From JBBKXR01 sp037969585 (lineage in GTDB: Bacteria; Verrucomicrobiota; Verrucomicrobiia; Verrucomicrobiales; DEV007), in the NCBI GenBank assembly GCA_037969585.1, contig JBBKXR010000163.1, positions 47,670 to 111,669 on the forward strand: DNA of 64,000 nt, written 5' to 3'. Under the pieces are notes generated by a model. The model had not been told where the DNA came from and ran no database searches. It was given only the letters and a program-made list of their open reading frames with translations. Shown here in pieces: positions 58,157-64,000 of the stretch. The translations under genes and the position numbers were made by a program. The first letter of the stretch is position 1. Each line of letters starts with the position of its first letter.

Positions 58157-59463
58157 GCGAATTTAAAGTCAAGCCCACCGGCGCGTTCTCCGCGGAGATG
58201 ACGGTGCCGGGCGACAAGAGCATTTCCCATCGGGCAGTGATCTTCGGTGCCATGTCGAATGGTCCGTGCGAGATCAGCGGCTTTTTGCCGAGCGAAGACT
58301 GCATAGCGACGGTAAACGCGCTGCGTGCTCTGGGAATCAAAATCGAAGAGCTGGAGAGCGACGAACGCGGCCCGGTGCGTCTGTTGGTTCACGGTAAGAA
58401 GGGCGAATTTAAGAAGCCTGATAAGCCGATCGACTGTGGCAACTCCGGCACGGCGATGCGTCTGCTCTGTGGCGCGCTGGCGCATCTTCCGTTTCGCATT
58501 GATCTCATCGGCGACGATTCGTTGTCGACTCGACCGATGGGCCGAGTCATCGATCCGCTGGGTCAGATGGGCGTGTCGATCAAGGGTACCGGCAAAAATC
58601 GTACGGCGCCGCTGAGTTTGGTCGGAACCACCGAGCTAAAGACGATCACTTACGATATGCCGATGGCCAGCGCGCAGGTAAAAAGTGCGATCTTGCTGGC
58701 CGGGTTGCGAGCACATGGGCGCACCCAGGTGATCGAGCCAGCGCAGTCGCGCGATCATACCGAGCGGATGTTAAAGTATTTTTTGGTGAAGACCTTGCGC
58801 GAGGGCAACACTGTTTCCACCTGGGGAGGCCAAACTCCGGAGTCGCGAGATTTTGCGGTGCCGGGTGACATTTCCAGCGCCGCCTTCTGGATTGTTGCGG
58901 CAGCGGCCCGACCGGGAGCGCATTTGTTGATTCGTAATGTCGGACTTAACCCGACGCGTTCGGGGATTCTCAAAACCCTGGTGCGCATGGGCGCACACAT
59001 CAGCGAGTTCGTCGAGGAAACCGAAGGCGAACCCTACGGAAATATCGAAGTGCACGGAACGACTTTGAAGGGTGTCGAAATCGCAGGCGACGAGATCCCC
59101 AATGTCATCGATGAAATACCGGTGCTCGCTGTGGCAGCTGCTCTGGCTGAAGGCACGACCATCATTCGCGATGCTAAGGAGCTGCGCGTCAAGGAGTCGG
59201 ATCGCATTTCTACGACGGCGGAAAATCTACGTCGGCTTGGGGTGCCGGTTCAGGAATTTATCGATGGTATGGAGATCACCGGAGGTGAGACCCTGAAGGG
59301 CACGACACTTGAGTCGATGGGAGATCACCGCATCGCCATGGCATTTGCCATCGCCGGTCTCTTCGCCACCGGTGAAACGGTGATCAACGACGTCGACTGT
59401 GTGAACACCTCCTACCCGGGATTCGGTGAGGAATTGTTACAGCTGAGTTCGTCGCAGAATTAG
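58153..59463 (+). CDS. aroA: 3-phosphoshikimate 1-carboxyvinyltransferase (EPSP synthase)
   Basis: The product has 436 residues. It begins with the family core VPGDKSISHRAVIFGA (phosphate binding Lys and Ser), then CGNSGTAMRLL, STRPMGRVIDPL, and the catalytic region with PVLAVAAALAEGTT and KESDRISTTA (Lys, Asp, Arg). It joins phosphoenolpyruvate to shikimate-3-phosphate. The start is set by ATGA overlap with tyrA; longer in-frame starts lie inside tyrA. cmk follows after about 30 bases. Confidence 0.95.
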   Translation: MSEFKVKPTGAFSAEMTVPGDKSISHRAVIFGAMSNGPCEISGFLPSEDCIATVNALRALGIKIEELESDERGPVRLLVHGKKGEFKKPDKPIDCGNSGTAMRLLCGALAHLPFRIDLIGDDSLSTRPMGRVIDPLGQMGVSIKGTGKNRTAPLSLVGTTELKTITYDMPMASAQVKSAILLAGLRAHGRTQVIEPAQSRDHTERMLKYFLVKTLREGNTVSTWGGQTPESRDFAVPGDISSAAFWIVAAAARPGAHLLIRNVGLNPTRSGILKTLVRMGAHISEFVEETEGEPYGNIEVHGTTLKGVEIAGDEIPNVIDEIPVLAVAAALAEGTTIIRDAKELRVKESDRISTTAENLRRLGVPVQEFIDGMEITGGETLKGTTLESMGDHRIAMAFAIAGLFATGETVINDVDCVNTSYPGFGEELLQLSSSQN

Positions 59464-59493
59464 CGGAGACTCCATCAATCTGATTTCGCCGCC

Positions 59494-60156
59494 ATGAGCA
59501 CTGCCAGCGACCCTACCGAACATCGGGCGATCGCCATCGATGGGCCGGCCGCCTCCGGAAAAAGTAGCGTCGCGCGTCGAGTTGCGGAGCGTCTCGGATT
59601 TGTGTTCGTCAATTCGGGAGCGATGTATCGCATTTTCACTTGGTGGGTTTTGGAGAACGGCATCGACTGTTCGGATCGCGAAGCGGTTTTGAGGTTGCTT
59701 GCCAAGGCACAGTTCGAGTGCGGCGAGGTTGATGGCGTCGCTACCGTTGCTGTCGACGGACGCGAGCCAGGGGAAGGGCTCAGTCGCGAAGACGTCAATG
59801 CCAACGTGTCAGTCATTGCAGCCTATCCCGAAGTTCGCGAACGACTGGTCGCGGCGCAGCGTGCGCATCGTCAGACCGCCGACGTGGTCATGGAAGGACG
59901 CGATATAGGCACCGTGGTGTTCGCCGATTCGCCTTACAAATTTTACATCGATGCTTCAGAAGAGGTTCGGCAGCAGCGCCGACGCGCGGAGGGCATCGAG
60001 GATTCGATTAGCGAGCGCGACCGCAAGGACTCGAGCCGAGTGGCGTCTCCCTTGGCTGTCGCCGACAACGCCTTCGTCATCGATAGCTCAGAGTTGACCT
60101 TGGACGAAGTCGTCGAAAAAGTGTTGGCTAAGCTTCGTCAGGATGGCCTGAGTTGA
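59494..60156 (+). CDS. cmk: Cytidylate kinase
   Basis: This 220-residue NMP kinase has the P-loop GPAASGKSS, LGFVFVNSGAMYR for nucleotide-monophosphate binding, GRDIGTVVFADS and the lid/Arg segment RRRAEGIEDSISERDRKDS. It phosphorylates CMP and dCMP. Its position after aroA and before plsC matches a gene order found in many bacteria, where rpsA often follows; here mgtE on the opposite strand follows instead. Confidence 0.94.
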   Translation: MSTASDPTEHRAIAIDGPAASGKSSVARRVAERLGFVFVNSGAMYRIFTWWVLENGIDCSDREAVLRLLAKAQFECGEVDGVATVAVDGREPGEGLSREDVNANVSVIAAYPEVRERLVAAQRAHRQTADVVMEGRDIGTVVFADSPYKFYIDASEEVRQQRRRAEGIEDSISERDRKDSSRVASPLAVADNAFVIDSSELTLDEVVEKVLAKLRQDGLS

Positions 60157-60191
60157 GGTGAGGTAAAGCTTCCGACAATTTCTGCAGAGAC

Positions 60192-60824
60192 ATGACCTTC
60201 GTTTATCGCATCGGCTACACGCTTTTCAAAACCGCCGCCAAGCTGTTCTTCGGTTACCGCGTGGTCAATCGCCAGCGTCTCGAAGGTCTTGAGGGATGCA
60301 TGATTGCGTCGAATCACGTCAGCTTCATGGACCCGCCGATGGTGGGTGTTGCCTTTGACGAAGCGATCTATTATCTGGCTCGAAAAAGTCTGTTCAGCAA
60401 TCCCGTGGCAATATGGGTGTATCGAAAATGGAACACTATTCCGATTAATCAGCAGAGTCCTGAGCTGAGTAGTTTACGAAAAATTATCAGCCTGCTCCGA
60501 GCCGGCGAGAAAGTGCTCATGTTCCCCGAAGGCGAGCGCAGTTGGGATGGCACCCTGTCCGAAGGCAAGACCGGTGTCGGGCTTATGATCGCCAAGAGTC
60601 GCGCCAAGGTTTTGCCAGTGCGGGTTTTTGGCGCCGAAGAAATTCTGCCTCGAGGCGCGTCACTTCCGCGGCGCGGTATGGTCAGCATCGTCATTGGCGA
60701 GCAATTCGACGTTGATGACCTGATCGACGATCCCAAGCTCAAGGGCAAAGAACTCTACCAAGCCATCGCCGACCGCGTTATGGCAGCGATTGGCGCCATC
60801 GAGTTCGAGCCGGTGCCGGAGTGA
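60192..60824 (+). CDS. plsC: 1-acyl-sn-glycerol-3-phosphate acyltransferase (PlsC family)
   Basis: The product has 210 residues. The acyltransferase motif NHVSFMDPP (His and Asp four apart) and the second motif FPEGERSWDG are intact. An N-terminal amphipathic/hydrophobic segment (FVYRIGYTLFKTAAKLFFGY) would tie it to the inner membrane. It adds the second acyl chain to make phosphatidic acid. It ends the tyrA-aroA-cmk-plsC series and converges with mgtE, with 19 bases between stops. Confidence 0.9.
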   Translation: MTFVYRIGYTLFKTAAKLFFGYRVVNRQRLEGLEGCMIASNHVSFMDPPMVGVAFDEAIYYLARKSLFSNPVAIWVYRKWNTIPINQQSPELSSLRKIISLLRAGEKVLMFPEGERSWDGTLSEGKTGVGLMIAKSRAKVLPVRVFGAEEILPRGASLPRRGMVSIVIGEQFDVDDLIDDPKLKGKELYQAIADRVMAAIGAIEFEPVPE

Positions 60825-60843
60825 GCTGAGCGAGTGTTCTTGC

Positions 60844-62235
60844 TCACATCGCCAGCAGCAGCTTCGCCAGGCCGAAGTAGATGATCATGCCGGTGACGTC
60901 GACCAGCGTGGTGATCGCCGGTGATGCAACGACGGCCGGGTCGAGGCGGCAGGCGCGGGCGAGCAGCGGCAGGGTGGCACCGATAGAAGTTGAACTGGCG
61001 ACCTGAGCTGCCAGCGAAAAGCCGACGACGATGCCGACTTTTACCAGCGAGAGATTTTGTGGATTGAACGCGTCCGGTAGTAGAAAGTAAATTTGTAGAG
61101 CGACACAGCTACCGAGCAAGCTGCCGAGCACCAGGCCGATGCGCAGTTCTTTCCAGATAACGCGGATAAACTGTCCGGGGGTCAATTCGCCGAGCGACAT
61201 CGCGCGAATGACCATGGTTGCGGCCTGCGATCCAGTGTTGCCGCCGGCGGCAACGACCATCGGCATGTAGAGCGCCAAGATGTAGAAGTCCTTGATGACT
61301 TCCTCCGACTTGATCAGCACGACGCCGGAAATAATGGCCAGGAAAGCCAGCACCAGCACCCAGCCGAAACGTCGGCGGAAATGCTGCATCACACCAGTGT
61401 TGAGATAGCTCAACTCACCACGGTCACCACCAATACCGGAGATCTTTTCAATATCCTCGGTCGATTCTTCTTCGATAATTTCGATCGCATCATCGTGAGT
61501 GATGACACCGATCAGCTGATTCTTTTCGTTGATCACCGGTAACGCCACCATGTCGTAACGGGCGATCATCTGCGCGGCTTCTTCCTGGTCAGCAAGTGCC
61601 TGGATGGCGATCTGATCGCTGTCCATGATATCAGCCAGCGGCGTGTCGCGCGGCGAGAAGGTCAGATCGCGTAGCAGCACTTTACCAAGAATGCGATTCT
61701 GGCTGTCGACCACGAAAATACGCGACAAAATTTCGGCCTGGTCGCTAACGTTTTTCAGGTTTTCGATCGCTTCCCGGACGGTCAGATCGGCGTCGAGCTT
61801 CGCGTAGGCGGTGGTCATTCGACCGCCGGCGGTGTGCTCGGGAAATTTCAGCAGATCGGCCAGCAGCAAGCGCTTCGATAGCGGCAGCATGGCCAGGTAG
61901 CCCGGGCGGTCCTCGTCAGGGAGGTCCTGCAGCAAGTCGACGAGCTCATCGTCGGCCATCGAGTCGAGCACCGCGAGCTGCTCGGCCGACGACAGCGTAT
62001 CGAGATGTTTTTCAACGTCGGGTGTCGGCAGGAACTCGACCAGTTCGTGGAAAAGCTCCTGCGGGAGCTTGTAGAGGACGGCGGCACGCTCATCGTCGTC
62101 CAGTTGCTTGAGGCAATCGGAGACGTCCGCGGGATGAGCCTCGCGGAAGACTTTGACGATGCGATCCGCTACTCCAGATTCGATCGCATCGACGATCTCC
62201 TCTTGTGGAGTAGGTGATTGATTGTTGGCGGGCAT
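60844..62235 (-). CDS. mgtE: Magnesium transporter MgtE
   Basis: The 463-residue length suits MgtE. The N-terminal superhelical domain (about 25-145) has the repeated acidic LxxLPDED pattern, two CBS domains follow (about 150-265), then five membrane helices with the filter region MPMVVAAGGNTGSQAATMVIRA truncated here to MVVAAGGNTGSQAA. The Asp of the pore helix lies near the end. It lets magnesium in, gated by cytoplasmic magnesium at the CBS/N domains. A classic Mg riboswitch is not recognised in the 155 bases upstream. Confidence 0.93.
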   Translation of the reverse strand: MPANNQSPTPQEEIVDAIESGVADRIVKVFREAHPADVSDCLKQLDDDERAAVLYKLPQELFHELVEFLPTPDVEKHLDTLSSAEQLAVLDSMADDELVDLLQDLPDEDRPGYLAMLPLSKRLLLADLLKFPEHTAGGRMTTAYAKLDADLTVREAIENLKNVSDQAEILSRIFVVDSQNRILGKVLLRDLTFSPRDTPLADIMDSDQIAIQALADQEEAAQMIARYDMVALPVINEKNQLIGVITHDDAIEIIEEESTEDIEKISGIGGDRGELSYLNTGVMQHFRRRFGWVLVLAFLAIISGVVLIKSEEVIKDFYILALYMPMVVAAGGNTGSQAATMVIRAMSLGELTPGQFIRVIWKELRIGLVLGSLLGSCVALQIYFLLPDAFNPQNLSLVKVGIVVGFSLAAQVASSTSIGATLPLLARACRLDPAVVASPAITTLVDVTGMIIYFGLAKLLLAM

Positions 62236-62292
62236 CGAGGCTGCAATTTGATAGGGCAGCCGCGAAACACAAGATCAATTCTCCGATCGGTG

Positions 62293-62340
62293 AATCCCGA
62301 TGGGATTAAACGAGTAACGCTCCCTCAATGAGGGAGCGTT
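62293..62340. other. Two intergenic hairpins
   Basis: AATCCC and GGGATT pair around GAT at 62293-62307, and AACGCTCCCT pairs perfectly with AGGGAGCGTT around CAATG at 62316-62340. They lie after the leftward gene at 62391 and before the leftward mgtE. The strong second stem has no T run, so a terminator role is uncertain; they may be a dispersed intergenic element. Confidence 0.5.
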
Positions 62341-62390
62341 GCCGTTGCCCACGAGGGGCGGGATGAATCCAAGAAGCAAAAACGGATTAC

Positions 62391-62885
62391 TCAGGCCACA
62401 GCCTGAGGCAGATCGGCCAGTGCAACTTCGAGCAGGACGTTGGAGTGGACGATGCCACCACGAGCGTTGTCATTTTCGACGCCGACGATACCGCTGACGC
62501 GATGGGTGTTGATCATGGTGAACGCGGGGTAGAGGAAAGTTTCACCGTCGACGCGAGCATTGCAGACGCAGTTGGCGCCGAACTTGAACAGAACGATTTC
62601 GCAATCGACCGATTCCTTTGGAGCTAAGGGCGAACTGGAGAGGTAGCCGATGACTCCGCCACCGTTCATCACATCGCAGACCTCACCAGTGGCCGGATGC
62701 ACGGAAATAGCGACACCATGCTCTCGGCTGTCGTCGAGAAGGGCGAAGAACAAACGCTGCGAAATATGCTGATGCTCGAGCGAAAGGGAAAAGGTAATTC
62801 GGCTGTGCGAGTCTTCGAGGCAGCCCTGATCGAGGGTCTCTAAATCGAAGTGCTCGATCGAAGGAGGAGAGAAGTGCGGGATCAT
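62391..62885 (-). CDS. Conserved-looking soluble protein of unknown function
   Basis: The product has 164 residues and no signal peptide or membrane segment. It has a beta-rich pattern (SRITFSLSLEHQHISQRLFF, VCDVMNGGGVIGYL) and three central Cys residues (VDCEIVLF, CVCNARVDG). It is transcribed toward mgtE with a 155-base gap. I recognise no family, and the neighbours do not indicate a role. Confidence 0.6.
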   Translation of the reverse strand: MIPHFSPPSIEHFDLETLDQGCLEDSHSRITFSLSLEHQHISQRLFFALLDDSREHGVAISVHPATGEVCDVMNGGGVIGYLSSSPLAPKESVDCEIVLFKFGANCVCNARVDGETFLYPAFTMINTHRVSGIVGVENDNARGGIVHSNVLLEVALADLPQAVA

Positions 62886-63185
62886 GATGTTAGAAGCGTT
62901 GTTTGGTTAGCCGGAGATGAAACAAACGAGGGATTTTTGCCGAGGATTGTGTCGGTTGGAAAACCTCGTATCGTTTCGGTAGATACTGTAGTTATTAAAA
63001 ATATAAACACTATTGCAATGGAAATCTAGTAAAATTATGGAAATTTTATAAAAACTGATTAAAAACACCCGCTAAATGAAAAATTTTGTAGATTCTGAGA
63101 GGCATCTGAAGGTGAAATCGGCGCTATGGAGGGCAACGCAGGAAATAGGCTTGCGTGGCGACGCGGTCGGGGTGAAAAGAGTGGC
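62886..63185. other. AT-rich intergenic region ahead of fabG
   Basis: No gene is seen. Bases 62980-63090 are strikingly AT-rich (runs such as AAAATATAAACA and AAATTTTATAAAAA) against a GC-rich background, the kind of stretch expected at strong promoters. It separates the leftward gene at 62391-62885 from the rightward fabG and probably contains promoters for both. Exact hexamers with proper spacing could not be fixed by eye. Confidence 0.55.
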
Positions 63186-63932
63186 ATGAGCGAATTTCAA
63201 GATAGAGTGGCAGTGGTCACCGGCGCAGGACGGGGCATCGGCAAAGAGATCGCACGCCGATTCGTGGCGGCGGGAGCAAAGGTCGCGGTGATCAGTCGCA
63301 CCGAGGCGAATTCCAACTCGGCTGCCGAGGAAATGAATGCGCAAGGACCCGGTAGTGCCAAGGGCTACGCGGTCGATATCTCCGACTATTCGGCGGTGAT
63401 CGAACTCGGCAAGCAGATCACCGAGGATCTCGGTCCGGTCAGTATTTTGGTGAACAACGCCGGCGTGACGCGCGACGGACTGGCCTTGCGGATGAGCGAG
63501 GAGGATTGGGACACCGTGTTGAGCACCAATCTCAAAGGCGCTTTTAACGCGGTGAAGGCATTTCAGCGCCAACTGCTCAAGCAACCCGGCGCGCGCATTA
63601 TTAATATGGCGTCGGTTGTCGGCCTGATGGGCAACGCCGGCCAAGCCAACTACGCAGCGAGCAAGGCGGGGCTGATCGGTCTGACCAAAGCGCTGGCCAA
63701 GGAATTTGCCGGCAGGGCGGTGACGGTTAATGCCATCGCTCCGGGTTTTATCCAGACGGATATGACTGACGAACTCGACGAGAAAATGCAGGAGGCGATT
63801 AAGGCCCGGATTCCTTTGGCGTCATTCGGCACCGTCGAAGACATCGCTGCTGCAACCCTGTTTCTCGCCGGTGAAAGCGGACGCTACATCACCGGCCAGA
63901 CATTGGCAGTGGATGGCGGCATGGCGATGTGA
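63186..63932 (+). CDS. fabG: 3-oxoacyl-[acyl-carrier-protein] reductase
   Basis: This 248-residue classical SDR has FabG features: VTGAGRGIGKEIARRF, VNNAGVTRDGLALRM, catalytic Ser in MASVVGLMGNAGQ, YAASKAGLIGLTK and GQTLAVDGGMAM. It reduces 3-oxoacyl-ACP with NADPH in fatty-acid elongation. An in-frame ATG at 63126 adds 20 basic residues and is not favoured; MSEFQDRVAVVTG fits the family start. A new start codon lies 58 bases on, where acpP often follows in bacteria. Confidence 0.92.
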   Translation: MSEFQDRVAVVTGAGRGIGKEIARRFVAAGAKVAVISRTEANSNSAAEEMNAQGPGSAKGYAVDISDYSAVIELGKQITEDLGPVSILVNNAGVTRDGLALRMSEEDWDTVLSTNLKGAFNAVKAFQRQLLKQPGARIINMASVVGLMGNAGQANYAASKAGLIGLTKALAKEFAGRAVTVNAIAPGFIQTDMTDELDEKMQEAIKARIPLASFGTVEDIAAATLFLAGESGRYITGQTLAVDGGMAM

Positions 63933-63937
63933 TTTCA

Positions 63938-63986
63938 GGAGCAAGGAGCAAGGAGTTAGGAGCTAGGAGTTAGGAGTTAGGAGTTA
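63938..63986 (+). repeat. Seven tandem 7-bp units made of Shine-Dalgarno cores
   Basis: Seven units in a row: GGAGCAA twice, GGAGTTA, GGAGCTA, then GGAGTTA three times. Each unit contains GGAG. The last GGAG (63980-63983) stands six bases before the ATG at 63990, an ideal ribosome-binding spacing. The same word GGAGTTA followed by GGAG occurs before the second ExbD gene (54710-54720). The block fills the space between fabG and the next gene. Confidence 0.85.
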
Positions 63987-63989
63987 GTT

Positions 63990-64000
63990 ATGGCGGAAGT
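63990..64000 (+). CDS. Start of a new gene, possibly acyl carrier protein
   Basis: Only MAE and part of a fourth codon are inside the window. The ATG is placed six bases after a GGAG, so translation start is likely. acpP commonly follows fabG in bacteria, and its product often begins with Met-Ala or Met-Ser, but three residues cannot prove this. Confidence 0.35.

Noticed and set aside
63938..63986. Possible CRISPR array
   Set aside because: Units are only 7 bp with no spacers and no cas genes nearby; it is a simple tandem repeat.
1..64000. tRNA, rRNA or insertion sequences
   Set aside because: All gaps longer than about 150 bases were read for T-loop and anticodon-arm patterns and for transposase genes with terminal repeats; none was found. 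Short or divergent RNA genes could still be missed by eye.

Overview
The window is a 64 kb piece of a Gram-negative, moderately GC-rich bacterial chromosome. The gene set points to the Planctomycetota-Verrucomicrobiota superphylum, most likely Verrucomicrobiota. It contains a PVC-type dehydrogenase/HEAT/cytochrome c protein, a DUF1592-type cytochrome, DUF1080, a formylglycine-type sulfatase, several secreted esterases and an LptD for a lipopolysaccharide outer membrane. The phylum is inferred from gene content; no rRNA or tRNA gene was seen. Gene density is high, and many adjacent genes overlap by four bases (ATGA), so most loci look like operons.

Bases 1-3342 carry a sulfatase missing its N-terminus, a small unknown protein, a lipoprotein and an acetyl-esterase-like hydrolase. 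Bases 3727-11669 form a fatty-acid operon: patatin phospholipase, PaaK-like acyl-CoA ligase, thiolase, hydratase/dehydrogenase and acyl-CoA dehydrogenase. Its leader holds a perfect 17-bp palindrome that looks like a repressor operator. Bases 11765-17796 form a probable sugar or sugar-acid catabolic cluster: sodium symporter, HEAT lipoprotein, HpcH/HpaI aldolase, two SDRs and a Tat-exported TIM-barrel isomerase. Bases 17829-21827 hold a four-CxxC protein, a double GNAT, a membrane protein and a DUF1080/SMP-30 fusion.

The minus-strand block 21852-35244 holds a small lipoprotein, a photolyase-family protein without the usual iron-sulfur ligands, an SDR lacking the catalytic Tyr, the PVC cytochrome protein, an esterase, rsmB, ugd, lptD and radC. 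Bases 35437-49527 are mixed: an SGNH hydrolase, clpB, an NlpC/P60 lipoprotein, the DUF1592 cytochrome, a c-heme protein coupled to a group III truncated hemoglobin, an esterase, three poorly known genes and a LuxE-like enzyme.

Bases 49618-56283 are the most intriguing part: two exported TPR-type proteins, an ExbB-type and two ExbD-type channel proteins, and a protein with TonB-like layout whose periplasmic part is a von Willebrand A-like domain. No TonB is present. This resembles an energised envelope machine of unknown purpose. Bases 56490-63932 hold a serine-rich lipoprotein, the run tyrA-aroA-cmk-plsC, mgtE, an unknown gene and fabG. The window ends in a 7-bp tandem repeat made of Shine-Dalgarno cores just ahead of a new start codon, possibly acpP.
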